A stretch of 15,867 nt of DNA from Tetmemena sp. SeJ-2015 (lineage: Eukaryota; Ciliophora; Spirotrichea; Sporadotrichida; Oxytrichidae), in NCBI GenBank assembly GCA_027382625.1, contig JAJKFJ010021254.1:1-15867 (forward strand). Direction: 5' to 3'. The notes below the pieces were generated by a model, which worked only from the letters and a program-made list of their open reading frames with translations, was not told the DNA's origin and ran no database searches. Below are positions 1-9,533 of the stretch, piece after piece. Each line of letters starts with the position of its first letter. The first letter of the stretch is position 1. A program made the position numbers and the translations under genes.

Positions 1-1740
1 AATTTAGTCATAGCTTTTGGCTTAGTGTTAGGAGATCCCAATAAAATTTTGTTAAAGATCCATTAAATTAGATTCTTTTAATATTTGGAAATATTATGAC
101 CTGCATTTAAATCCATACTATTAGGAGGACTAATGACCAAAATTACTGTTAAAGTCTAGGGTCTCATATCTGAAGTATATATTAAGAGATACTTTCAGAG
201 AAAAAAGAATAATATTATAAATTCTTTAGGATATCTGAATTCTTAAGTAAGACAAGTAGAATTTTAGGATATATTTTACAAAAAATCAATATAATTATAA
301 GGTTTTGAAAAGAAAAAATAATTTAACTTTAAACATTTAGAGACAATTACTTAAATTATACTTTAATATAAATGCTTGAGTGTAAATAGAGTCAGTTATG
401 TTCTAATTGACTTTATTTATTCTTATAAACTTAATCACCATATTAAATCTTACCTATAATTATAATTTTAGGTGGAAGACAATTTCGCATTCTCATTGAA
501 TACCATATAATTAGTTAGGCCAGAAATAAATTTAAAATAGATTTTATGCTAAAAAATGATTCCTAAGAAATAATTAAAATATTAGAAGGCTAGTTAAATT
601 GTATTGTTTATCTATTTCGTGTTCTAATTCACAGAATATAAATTTAATGACAATCTCAGTGGCACAAAGATTTTAAGGGTTAATAATCTAAAAATGCATA
701 TATATGATCTAAAATTGAAAAAAATGACACTCTTGGTCAAATAATTTGTGTAATAAAACTGTTTAAAACTTCATGCTTTTTATAAATCCATTTCTAAAAG
801 AATGAATCACATGCTGCTTAAGAATTTTCAATACTCAATTGATTCAAAGCACAACATGCGAAAAATTAAATCAATTCTATATTGCTGAACTTTAAACATT
901 ACTATTCAGCTCACTTATTTATAAAAACTTAGTTTAAAAATGTAGTTGAGAATAAAAATTTTCAAAATATTTTAACGATACTGTTGCAACTTAGTCGTAG
1001 TTAAAATGGCTCAATCATCGTCTATAATCAACAAAGAGTTTTATAGTAATTCAAAATTGATATCAGCCTAATTAATTAACTCAACTGTACTCATCAGTAG
1101 TGAGGTATGATTCCCGCATTCCTCTTCTACTTTATATTTATCCTCTTCTATTCTTGAGTTGCCTATAAAAGTAAAAGGAGATAAAAATATCAGAATTTCA
1201 TTCTAAAATGAATAATAGAGTAATACTTCAAATGCTTCTCCTTGATTCCATTTTAATTTAATTACTAAGAAAGATCAATCCCCAATAAATCTTCGTCTAC
1301 ATTTCAAACAATCTCTTAGGCTCATTCTCATTATAATTCGCATTTTTTTGATGCTATATGAACAAGGTTAGTGGATCTCGCCACCGCTTGCCAACAGATT
1401 TCCGACTTTGGAGCTGCTGCTTTTTGAATAATCTTTAGCCAATTATAGCTTTTTAAGAAAATCACAAATTAACTCACGTCTGCAAGAGGCTTGAGTCCCA
1501 GATAGCATATAACTGCTCATCAACACGGATGAGCACAGCTATATAAGCTAAAACTCCAGTTCTCAAACTTAATGGTTCAACCTTTGCTCTAGTTAGAGTA
1601 AATTTCGATTTTATATATAGGAGACATGACTGAGTATAAAGCATTGTTTATAATAATAGCAAAATTTTTTTAAGTTTAAATTAAATAGCCCAATCCTTAT
1701 AGTTGATTTATCGACGTATTGAAGGGTAAATCATTTCCGC
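1..1740. other. AT-rich DNA without a convincing gene
   Basis: This stretch is very AT-rich and has no recognisable domain on either strand. Reading only TGA as stop, a frame is open on the plus strand from 100 to a TGA at 886-888, with an ATG at 133. At this base composition TGA is so rare that several frames this long are expected by chance in a window of this size, so it is not called a gene. The part near 1370-1480 is less AT-rich and has short protein-like frames in two phases. It is probably germline-limited intergenic or IES DNA. Confidence 0.5.
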
Positions 1741-1777
1741 AAATAAATTAATCGTGAGGCGCACATCACTCGTACTA

Positions 1778-2513
1778 ATGGAAGCCACTGATGACAGCCG
1801 AAAACGCAAGCGGAAGCTGGCCGAGTTCCTCGAAGATGGCGATCACTTCAACTACACCGCGGCCCTGCACGTCACATACCGGCCCCCAAGCTTCAAAACC
1901 CTATCTGTTTAAGCATGGGCAGTCCGAGTCCATCACACAGAAAAAGATTTTAGAGTCCCCCCGAAGCTGCGAATCGGGGGCCACGCCACCACCCGCCAGC
2001 AGTTGCTTGCCTTTCTTTGCTGCGCTACGGGGCCCTCTGCCATGACCATAGCACCCAAACCCTCAGCTACACCCAAGTGGCCAAAATCACCGGCATCAAG
2101 GCCAGCACTGTCGCGATGATCGTCTAGAGGTGGCGCCGCAACGACTTCGTATATGAATCGAGGAGGTCCAAAAAAAAGGGGGCCGGGGAAGATCCCCAGG
2201 GATCGGGGCGCCATCCCCAAACCCCAAAGCATTTTACCGGGACGGCCCACATGAGCCTCAAAGCGCAAATTTCTACAGGGGATTCGGGGCACCCAGGGTC
2301 TGCCCAGCCACGTTGGCCAAGCTCTTCCATCGGAACGAGGTTTACTTCCGCGCTGGCAGCTACGTATTCATACGCAAGGGCGAGGGGCCGCGGGACCTCC
2401 AAGAGAGGAAGCAGGAGTTTGCCAAGACCATCACACGGTGGATGTTCCCCGGCCGCAAACCCGCAAAACCGCGTACCCTTGATCATGAGCCGGCGTTTGC
2501 GCTGGTAATGTGA
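1778..2513 (+). pseudogene. decayed Tc1/IS630-type transposase, N-terminal part only
   Basis: This is a remnant of a cut-and-paste transposase covering the DNA-binding half. The ATG at 1778 opens a Lys/Arg-rich N-terminus (DDSRKRKRKLAEF). The frame shifts near 2015-2020 and continues into a helix-turn-helix segment, YTQVAKITGIKASTV, followed by IVQRWRRNDFVYES. The Gln there is a TAG at 2125-2127, which supports the ciliate code. After a second frameshift near 2290-2313 the text resumes as LAKLFHRNEVYFRAG and a Lys/Arg-rich stretch, ending at TGA 2511-2513. No DDE catalytic region follows, because an opposite-strand ORF starts at once, so the gene is truncated at its 3' end or rearranged. GC content is far above that of the flanks. 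The family call rests on the HTH spacing and the resemblance to the intact-domain copy at 4461; the exact family is uncertain. Confidence 0.6.
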
Positions 2514-2514
2514 A

Positions 2515-3667
2515 GGTGCCATTGAAGTTCAGCCCTAAGACCACCAGGGGCCCAATCTCCGAGCATTTGCCTCACCTCCTCAATCTCCTTCGCATACTTC
2601 TCGAGGGTCACTTTCTGGAATGCCTGCTGGTGGCCGGCCTTTTTTCCCCTTGAAGGCCCAGGAAAGGGTTTTTTTTAAAATTTAACTCTCTTCTTTAACC
2701 TTTTTGCCTCCTCACTCTCATTTGCTCTCATCTAAGCGGATCACAAACTTGCGAAGGCCTTGTCTGTCCTTTGCTCTCATGTCTTAATTCTCGATCTGGC
2801 CATCTGGGAGTTGCTAGCCCAACGGGCCACCCTTCCCTGCTGACTGAGGCTGCTTACCTGCGGCCGACTGCTTCCCTCCGCCTGGCTGCCCTTCTGAGTT
2901 GTCCACGTGGTCGACGAAGGCCCCAACGATGTGTAGCCAAAAAGAGCGAGTCCATCGGGTGCTGCATCGCGGCCAAGTAGTCATCCTGCTAATCCTCACC
3001 CAAAAGGGGCGGAAGGAGGAGGTTACGCGGCTAGAGCTATGCCTGAGAGTGAACCACAGATGCTATCAAGGACTCGACCAACCCAGCCTGCCTCTCGATG
3101 AGCCCCCTATTTATTTTGGAGATCAATGAGGCCCTGCTCAAGGGCCACGGGCTACAGTCCACTCTCCGGGTGAGTATTGAGGATCTCCACGAGGTCTGGG
3201 ACCTTGCCAAGCTTGGAGGTGAGGGCATAGGAAGGGCCTGGATATAACATGTAGCGCTGGTAGTACAAGTCCCCATCTAGGAGGAGCCTGGGGTCGAATG
3301 GCTGAACCGAGACGTGCGATAGGGTGAACCTCGGGCAGGCCTCTATTACAGGTGTAGCTCTGAATGTTGTCTGTGACTAGCCACTGCAGAATGCTTAAGA
3401 TTACTCCGAGCCCTCACGTGTGGGGAGGTCAGCGAAGCGTCGATACCCCGGAGGTTGGCTCGCTTTCACGCTTCGGATCGGCATATCTTGGTCCTTTGGA
3501 GGTAAGCTTGACTTGATCTCATGTTGCGTGTAGGAGCTATCGGAGAGTGGGCATCGGTGGAGGTCACCCTCAACCTGGGTGGTCGGTGAGTCAAGCTCTG
3601 ATCGGCACTTCACTGTGGTAATCTTGAGGCCCGGGGGACTGGAGTGCTTCGGCTGAGGCGCGGCCAT
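2515..3667 (-). pseudogene. unrecognised transposon-associated ORF, frameshifted
   Basis: The protein family is not recognised. On the minus strand an ATG at 3667-3665 opens a Pro/Ser/Lys-rich N-terminus (MAAPQPKHSSPPG). With TAA/TAG read as Gln the frame runs to about 3110 and includes a hydrophobic/aromatic block, LLLDGDLYYQRYMLYPG, then KLGKVPDLVEILNTHPESG. Frameshifts near 3110, 2930 and 2733 are needed to continue through LIERQAGLVESLIASVVHSQ, a Gly/Gln/Lys-rich linker and a charged, probably helical tail (TLEKYAKEIEEVRQML) that ends beside the 3' end of the transposase remnant. Total length is about 380 residues. The convergent arrangement and shared GC-richness suggest that both belong to one element, with this as an accessory protein. 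Several TAA/TAG codons fall where Gln is plausible. It may be a decayed gene or a germline precursor with small unremoved inserts. Confidence 0.5.
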
Positions 3668-3770
3668 AGTGGCTGTGATTAATTAAATTAAGACTATTAA
3701 GCTTCCAGCCAATCAAATCGCTTTATTAATTAATAGGAAAGGGGCCCAGGGTCCTTGATGTGGCACACGG
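3668..3770. other. edge of GC-rich island
   Basis: Base composition drops abruptly here after the start of the minus-strand ORF. The repeated TTAATTAA-like words are AT-rich but do not form a visible inverted partner with the left edge near 1745, so no terminal repeat could be assigned. Confidence 0.3.
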
Positions 3771-3800
3771 CTACTACTACTACTACTACTACTACTACTA
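3771..3800. repeat. (CTA)10 microsatellite
   Basis: Ten uninterrupted CTA units lie between two short GC-rich stretches, just outside the GC-rich island. Confidence 0.95.
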
Positions 3801-4460
3801 GGCCTTTTACCACATGCAGCAGTTTGGGGTCCTTCTGATCAGAAATAGGTAAGTCAGCCATCTTGTATTTCAATTATTCATTCTTCTCAATAATCGTATA
3901 AATCAACTATTAGGTTTAGTTGTATCATCAACATGGAATTCATATATTAAAAATCTTCTTTTATATTATTTGCATTATACATGACTTTCCAAATAAATAT
4001 AGATTCCTTCTCATTTTGAGTTTTTAGATTAAACCATAAACCAACTGCGAAGTCTTCAATCATTAAAATAGTTTTACTTCTCAATTATGGGATGACTATT
4101 TTACATTTTAATATCAAATTAATTCTTTAATATATTAAAAAACTTTAAAGAGATTTATATTGCATGAGTCTTGCCCTGATTTTAAAATTTGTTCTAAAAA
4201 ATGGGAATATTTAAGAATCAATCATCATATTATTTTAATGAAAGTATTTAAAATTATTTTAATTAGACTATAAAATTTAATTAAAATCGGTGTTTATTAA
4301 AATAAAAAATGGAGAGTTGCAAATTCGTGGCAGTTAAAATTCTAAAATTTGGACCCTAAAAAAATTAATTTTCCCGTGGGGAAAATTTTAAAAATTAAAA
4401 AGGGTTTCCTTCCCTTAATTAAATTTTAATCTTTTTCCCTAGACAGAAATCCAAATCCTC
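3801..4460. other. AT-rich spacer, no gene seen
   Basis: This is AT-rich sequence with no coding signal on either strand. The left end of the TBE-like element should lie near here, but no partner of the 9019-9101 repeat or other terminal inverted repeat was found. Only the short self-complementary word TTTTCCCGTGGGGAAAA near 4370-4386 stands out. Confidence 0.5.
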
Positions 4461-5428
4461 ATGCCGAGTCGTGAACCTACATGACGAAACGGGAGATCAA
4501 TCAGGTTACTGGCATTAGTTTAATCTACGATATTTGAGGTCTGCCGAGTTAATGGGAGCCGAGATGTGAAGTTTTGGAAAAATGCCCATCCTGTCTCCAT
4601 TCTCACATTTGAGCATCTGTGCTACCTATTAAGCGATCAGACTCTTGATTAGTAGAAGCACCTCTCGCTAGCTCAAAGGTGCTAACTCTTCCACAGATAA
4701 TACCCTGATAGCAGATTAGGCACTACTAGCTAGTTGAGAAAGGTGTATTTCAGCCATGGGATAACATACAAGGTCACCCGCTCAGGCTACCGTATTACTA
4801 TGAGCCGGCTCTGCAAAATTCGCTAGACATAAGTTTATGCATACCAATAATTGATGCAGCACCTCGCCCAGGGGGGCACTGTCATGTACTTGGACGAGAC
4901 CATATTCAAACCTTACTAAGTTCGACTTTTGTCATGGGCCAAGCGATACACAAACCAAACCCTGCTAAAAGAAGGGATAAAAGGTAAAAACCCCTTTGCT
5001 GCAGTGGTGGCCATAAGCGCGAGAGGGGATTAGAGCACTATGAGATCAGAGAGAAAGCTATTTTGATTGAGGACATCCTAACCTGCTTGAGAGCGATAAG
5101 AGAAAAAGCTCCTCACAACTCCCTGGTAATATTTCTGGATAACCTGAGAGCTCATCATTCCAAGAGAGTAGGGGAATGCTGCGAAGGGCTCGGTATCAAG
5201 CTCCTCTTCAAAGCCCCCTATTCCTCACCTTACAACCCCATCGAGGAGGTCTTCTCGAGAGTGAAGAGAACCTACAAGACAAGCTTGGCTCAGATAAACT
5301 TCTAAGCCAATGATAAGCAACATATCAGAATTGTCTCTGACGCGATTGAAAACATAAGATAGGAAGACGGCAAGAAGACAGTTCAACGAACGATAGAGAA
5401 GATGAGAATGCTCATCGAGAGTGAGTGA
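4461..5428 (+). pseudogene. DD34E transposase (Tc1/mariner/IS630 superfamily), frameshifted
   Basis: This encodes a cut-and-paste transposase of about 320 residues, somewhat short of the usual 340-360. The ATG at 4461 (MPSREPT) starts the frame that also holds the catalytic region. An HTH segment (TKREINQVTGIS) lies in another phase between about 4480 and 4515, so two compensating shifts have occurred there. Then come DQTLDQQKHLSLAQRC, a region leading to VMYLDET (first Asp codon 4893-4895), FLDNLRAHH (second Asp codon 5138-5140) and YSSPYNPIEEVF (Glu codon 5243-5245). The last two are separated by exactly 34 residues, giving DD34E. A missing base near the G run at 5024-5027 shifts the frame. 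Many TAA/TAG codons read well as Gln, for example FKPYQVR and KIRQTQVYAYQQ. TGA at 5426-5428 ends it. It is convergent with the minus ORF, 83 bp away. Confidence 0.85.
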
Positions 5429-5499
5429 TATATTTAAGAGTTAAAGTTGATAAAGTTTATTTATAAGCAAATGTTTCGCTCAAGTCAGCTGTCTTTTTG

Positions 5500-5537
5500 C
5501 AGGAGGTGATCTCATGATCGACATGTCGTGATCTCCT
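5500..5537. other. imperfect palindrome between convergent genes
   Basis: An imperfect inverted repeat (AGGAGGTGATCT ... TGATCTCCT) around the perfect core GACATGTC lies at the shared 3' ends of the transposase and the minus-strand accessory ORF. It could fold in RNA. A regulatory role is only a guess. Confidence 0.35.
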
Positions 5538-6261
5538 GGAAGCTTGACATCTGATTGCTGCTAGCTAGGTTCGTCTGCTCTCCTCTATACTCCTGGTAGG
5601 ATAATCCCATTTCGAAGCGCTTTCGTTTCTTCTGCTGCTATCTCCCTACTGCTTTGACTTTGAGATGCGAGAGCGCTCTTCCCTTCTTCTCTATTAAGTT
5701 CATTACATAGATTAGCGCATACTGGAAAAGTAAGGAAGAGCCTCCAAGCTCTTGAGCATATCCTAGCTTATCTCTATCGTGTCCAGCTTTTCCTCCTCAA
5801 TCTGGCTGGATGAGCGTGCCAGCTGCTAAGATCTGACAAGCCGAAAAAGGTATTCGCCACGGAGTGTAGAGAGCACTGAATAGAAGAATTTGCGCTCAGG
5901 TAAATCACCAGTCTCAGGATAGTAGTTAAGATAGCGCAAGACCTCCTTGTCGCCCTTTATCTCCTCAAACACTGCCTGGACAGAGAGCTCGGGAAAGTTG
6001 GGAACATTAAAGCCCACGAGATCAGCCGCTTTAATGAGTTCTTTCTGGCCAGAGAGGACATCTCTCAAGAACCTCAGGCAAGTCTTCTTCTATGACGGCA
6101 AGTTGTAGCCTTCTACAATTTAATAAGTTGCGCGAGTCCTTACACGAGTACTTGAGATAGCTGTACAGATTAGCCTTGGGGCTGAACTTTCCCTCGAGCT
6201 GCTTGGAGTGGATGAGCTGCGTCTGGTTCACGCTGTGCTGCTGCCTCATGCTTGAGTTCAT
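5512..6261 (-). pseudogene. basic accessory ORF of TBE-like element, frameshifted
   Basis: The protein function is unknown. The ATG at 6261-6259 (MNSSMRQQHSVNQTQ) starts a frame running to about 6055. It then shifts into LIKAADLVGFNVPNFPEL, AVFEEIKGDKEVLRYLNYY and PERKFFYSVLSTLRGEYLF. With TAG as Gln (5826-5828) it continues through EISQDMLKSLEALPYF to a TGA at 5702-5700, giving about 187 residues (22 kDa). A third phase extends the coding look as YALIYVMNLIEKKGRALSH and a strongly basic VGRQQQKKRKRFEMG, a possible nuclear-localisation signal, to a TGA at 5514-5512. The size of the shorter form and the position next to a transposase match the 22-kDa ORF of TBE elements, but that identity is an inference from context. 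It is convergent with the transposase. Confidence 0.6.
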
Positions 6262-6289
6262 CTCGTGCCATTTTAAAGGTTTTTCAAAA

Positions 6290-6985
6290 GATTTTAAAAT
6301 TTTTAAAAGCCCCCTAAAAGAAAATTAAACCCTTTAAAAAGGGAAATACATTTTTTAAAAAAAATAAGGGGCTAAGATAGGAGTTAATTGATAAATTTTA
6401 ACTTATTATAAAAAATTTCTTAATTTTTAATTTGTTGACTTTCTGCCATCCCCAAATATCTCAGAACAAGTGTCTTGAGGTTTCTGGTTCAACTGTTTCT
6501 CGAAAGCATGAGTTTTAAAATAGGGTGTCTGTTTTACCCCGTCTCCACTTTAAAATGGGAAGGAAAAGGAACTTTTTTCCCCTCTTTCAACAAAAGGGGT
6601 ACGGAGAGTTTTGTTGGGCTATCAGATAAGTTAGAAAACTCACTCAAAGTGCAAAGTGTCAAAAAATGTTCAAGAGCATTTCAACTTCAACCAAGCAACT
6701 GAAATAGCAGAGTTTCCCCTTTAAATGGGACGAGAAAAAAGACACCCTACTTTCACTCATGCTTTTGAGAAACAGTTGAACCAGCAACCCCAAAAACACT
6801 TGTTCTGAGATATGTGGGGAATTGGAGGGAAAATCAAAGCCCTTTAAAATTTTAAAAAATTTAAATATATGATAAGTTAATATTTTATAAATTTTAACTC
6901 CTATCTCTAGCTTCTTCTTATTTTTCTTTGACTGTATTTCTCTAAGGCTTTTTACGGGTTTTCTTTTAAAATTCTTAGGTATATT
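6290..6985. mobile_element. foldback / MITE-like inverted-repeat element A
   Basis: Two arms of roughly 270 bp (about 6290-6570 and 6712-6985) are inverted copies flanking a centre of about 140 bp. The best-conserved block is 6454-6531 against 6741-6815, sharing words such as ATCTCAGAACAAGTG, GGTTCAACTGTTTCTC and AAGCATGAG in opposite orientation. The outer parts (TAGGAGTTAA and AAAGAAAA..CCC) also match with gaps. The arms encode nothing convincing. It lies between the accessory ORF and the zinc-finger/kinase ORF and looks like a non-autonomous insertion into the larger transposon. No clear target-site duplication was found. Confidence 0.85.
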
Positions 6986-7101
6986 AGCATGAACCCCTAT
7001 AAGTTTTAAATTTAAAAGCCTTTCATAAGTGGAAAATTTCTATTTATGTATTAGGAATAGAAGTGGCTACTAATTGATAGAGAGCTTAATTGATCACCCA
7101 G

Positions 7102-7113
7102 ACATAAGTTTAT
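7102..7113 (+). repeat. direct repeat ACATAAGTTTAT, left copy
   Basis: The same 12-mer recurs at 7382-7393, bounding a 280-bp segment that contains the minisatellite. A third copy lies at 4827-4838 inside the transposase gene. It could be a target duplication or IES pointer, or chance in AT-rich DNA. Confidence 0.6.
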
Positions 7114-7173
7114 TTATGGGAAAACTAATAGTACCTATTTGAGTTGGTGGATATCGGCCAGCTCATGGTTTAG

Positions 7174-7330
7174 CCCTGGTCAGCCCAAGGTCAGCCCAGG
7201 TCAGCCCGAGGTCAGCCCGGTCAGCCCAAAGGGCAGCCCTGGTCAGCCCGAGGTCAGGGCCCAAAGGGCAGCCCTGGTCAGCCCGGGGGAGCCCGGGGCA
7301 GCCCTTTGGGCAGCCCTGGTCAGCCCGGAG
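7174..7330. repeat. GC-rich minisatellite (GGTCAGCCC units)
   Basis: This is an array of degenerate 9-12 bp units built on GGTCAGCCC(A/G), with longer units that include the self-complementary words CCCAAAGGG and CCCTTTGGG. It is strikingly GC-rich inside AT-rich DNA. All frames give low-complexity Pro/Gly/Ser/Gln text, so it is not called coding. Confidence 0.9.
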
Positions 7331-7381
7331 GTTTAAAATTTTAAATACCTAAGGGTCACCCCCAAGATTTTTGAAATTTTT

Positions 7382-7393
7382 ACATAAGTTTAT
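7382..7393 (+). repeat. direct repeat ACATAAGTTTAT, right copy
   Basis: This is the partner of 7102-7113 and is followed by GTCTG, which makes this copy a longer near-palindrome (CATAAGTTTATG). Confidence 0.6.
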
Positions 7394-7432
7394 GTCTGTG
7401 GAATTTAATATTTAATAAGCTTCATATTAAAT

Positions 7433-9004
7433 ATGAGCACGAAACTTACCTCACAGGCTCTAAAGCAGCTATCTTGCAGGCGCAAACGAGAGTTGAGTCC
7501 ATTGGCTTCGTTCCCCGTGGGATGCTGAGCAGCTCTGTAGCGCCGCTGGAAATCTAGAATATTCCTTTAAAAAAAAAAAGGGAAAGGGGGAGATGGCTTC
7601 GGAAAGTGGCTAGAACTTTGGAATGAAAAAGAACCGACAAACTAAAGCAGGGCGAAGCAGCCATCAAGTCCTTCAATCATGCTAATTCTGCACTAAAATA
7701 TTCAAGCCTGCAGAGCTCAAGAGGCATTAGCAAGTTTACTTCAGAACTGAAGGGGCCCCACACTTAGCTTAAGTAGAATGGGTATTACAGGAGCTCAGTA
7801 TGCAATAAGCAAGAGTTGCGGCTTAATAATCGAAAAGCGCTCAAGCTGCATCTGACCAGCCATTCGATAAAGTAGCTTATGGATGCAGCTTACAGTCCAC
7901 TTGTAAGGTTATCTTCCATCTCTCATAAGCTATAGATATCCAACTAGCTGTTGCCTCGAGAGAGCTCTCCTTATAAAATATCGGTGAAGCCTTATCAAGT
8001 GAGGCCTCTGATCTCAAATAAGCTCAAGCTGAAGGCTTCGAAGTAAAGAAGCAAAATTATATCGCACGCGGAGAGAATTAACTACTTATAGCCAAAAAGT
8101 CAAGTCTCAGATTCTCCTAAATAGAGGCTGCTGTAAAAATAGAGAATCTCAAGATGCCTTTCTCTTTCAAAGAGGAGATCTCGCTTCTCCTTCAACGGCT
8201 CCATTAAAAAGGGGGAAATTTGAGTTTTCAGACCCGGAAAAAAAGCTTTAATGACACTCCCAAAAACCAAATAATCTGGCAACATCCTTCAGCGAGAGGA
8301 CTTCCGAAATTCTGAACCTCTGGAGGGACTTCAAATTCTTGGATTACTTGGAAGATCTGCGGGCGCGCTGCAGTGACGAGGTAGAGTATGCTTACTTGCG
8401 CTCGTCAAACTTTATACTCATGAGGAGATCCTTCAACCTCACACTTGCTGCGTTCCTGGAAATCAAGCCAAGCCAGGGTGACTTAGTTAATGTGTTGAAG
8501 GCTCTAGTCTGGAGTATCCAGGTTCTGCACAACGAGAACATTACTCACCGCTTCATCACGCCACAGACTATCCGGATACTCAAAGGTTATGCTCCCGAGG
8601 TGTTTCTCGACTCGTTCTAATATGCGTGCATTTCTGATCATGTATCTGTTGACGGAGGTATCCCTCGGCATGTGTGGCTCCTCGACAAGGACCGAAAACT
8701 TGTTTTCCATGGTGACAAATTTCAAGATGTGTATTCAGTATGCTTGATCGTGGCTTCTTGTTTTATGAGCAAGCCATTGCATCGAGTGGCAGCTAACCAA
8801 GAAGAAGTGCAATCAGCGATAATGCAGGAACTTAAGTTGAGATCTCTAAATTAGGATTAGAGAGACTTTCTAAAAAAGGCTAACTCATCCTTTCGAGGAT
8901 TATTCTACTCTGTATTAAATTTACAATTAGATAAACAAACTAGTTCAAGGATGACATCTTAAATTTATTCTTTTATTAACTTTATTGAGTCCAAATTTTC
9001 ATGA
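7433..9004 (+). pseudogene. zinc-finger plus protein-kinase-like ORF (TBE 57-kDa type)
   Basis: The 5' end is ambiguous. An ATG at 7433 leads into coding-like text in two phases up to an A11 run near 7569. From ATG 7593 one phase is open to about 8290 with some fifteen TAA/TAG codons read as Gln. It contains a zinc-finger-like CQFCTKIFKPAELKRH (Cys codons 7680 and 7689; the fourth ligand is missing), a Gln/Ala-rich helical stretch, and the kinase N-lobe word AAVKIEN (Lys codon 8133) followed by FKEEISLLL. A frameshift between about 8200 and 8290 leads to the C-lobe: YLRSSNFILMRRS, VWSIQVLHNENITHRFITPQT and DKFQDVYSVCLIVAS, ending at TGA 9002-9004 after TAA/TAG-as-Gln codons. The usual catalytic HRD is HRF here (codons 8546-8554), and no clear DFG was seen, so it is probably a pseudokinase. 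Length is about 520 codons. Confidence 0.75.
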
Positions 9005-9018
9005 ATCTCAGATTCATC

Positions 9019-9101
9019 CCTAATCTGCAGCTTTTTCGATAAAGAAAAAAAAATGAAAGTTTTTTCTTTGATAATCTTCATAGCGCCTCTCAGCTGCGAG
9101 A
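9019..9101 (+). repeat. about 80-bp repeat, copy 1 (possible element end)
   Basis: This begins with CCTAATCTGCAGCTTTTT 15 bp after the stop of the zinc-finger/kinase ORF and ends in CCTCTCAGCTGCGAGA. An inverted copy of similar length is at 11612-11690. Its position suggests the right end of the TBE-like element. Confidence 0.65.
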
Positions 9102-9533
9102 TATGATGCGTTCACTTAGTTTAATTTTCTATTTAAATTATTACAAACTTAGAACTCTTGATTAAGCGCTCTCGAAATCAAGTTGCAAAGAAATAAAATT
9201 CTTAATAAAATTCTTGCTGGATCGAATGGTGTAATAATTTTTATTTAAATTGGAGACACTTCTACATGGAACTTATTTTATTCCATGATATTTCATATCT
9301 AAATTAATTTCATTTTCCTTTCAATTCCCAGCTATAATGGGAAAAGGTCTTTCTCATTCCCTAACTAATAATATAATGTTACTACTAATAATATGAATTT
9401 AAAGAAAAATGAACTGAAAATATTTAAATAACTTTATTAAAAAACCTTAATGCTCAGTTTCTGTTTAGGATTTTGAATATGAAAATACTACCTGAAATTT
9501 TTTAATTAAAATATTATCATATTTAAACACTGA
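9102..9533. other. AT-rich spacer, no gene seen
   Basis: Nothing recognisable lies between the presumed transposon end and the first coding segment of the alpha-kinase gene. A TGA at 9531-9533 closes the relevant reading frame upstream. The promoter and the true 5' end of the host gene may lie here or beyond another IES. Confidence 0.4.

Larger units (their letters stand above)
4461..9101. mobile_element. TBE-like three-gene DNA transposon, decayed
   Basis: Three decayed genes lie close together: a DD34E transposase (+, 4461-5428), a basic accessory ORF (-, 5512-6261) and a zinc-finger plus kinase-like ORF (+, 7433-9004). This gene set is known from the telomere-bearing elements (TBE) of Oxytricha, described as carrying a 42-kDa transposase, a 22-kDa ORF and a 57-kDa zinc-finger/kinase ORF. 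The last ORF here has room for about 520 codons, close to 57 kDa. All three use TAA/TAG as Gln and are frameshifted. A foldback insertion and a minisatellite lie between the second and third genes. No telomere-like ends or left terminal repeat were found, so the boundaries are gene-based, with the right one set at a repeat at 9019-9101. Confidence 0.55.

Noticed and set aside
100..888. A 263-codon frame free of TGA
   Set aside because: With TGA as the only stop in such AT-rich DNA, frames of this length are expected by chance in this window. No domain or composition change supports it.
1933..2522. Opposite-strand ORFs over the first transposase remnant
   Set aside because: They are shadow frames. 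The plus strand has the HTH and the Gln-coding TAG in context.
6475..6702. Small plus-strand ORF inside foldback element A
   Set aside because: It runs through an inverted-repeat arm and has no protein-like pattern.
7174..7330. CRISPR-like array
   Set aside because: The units are contiguous and degenerate with no unique spacers. The host is a eukaryote.
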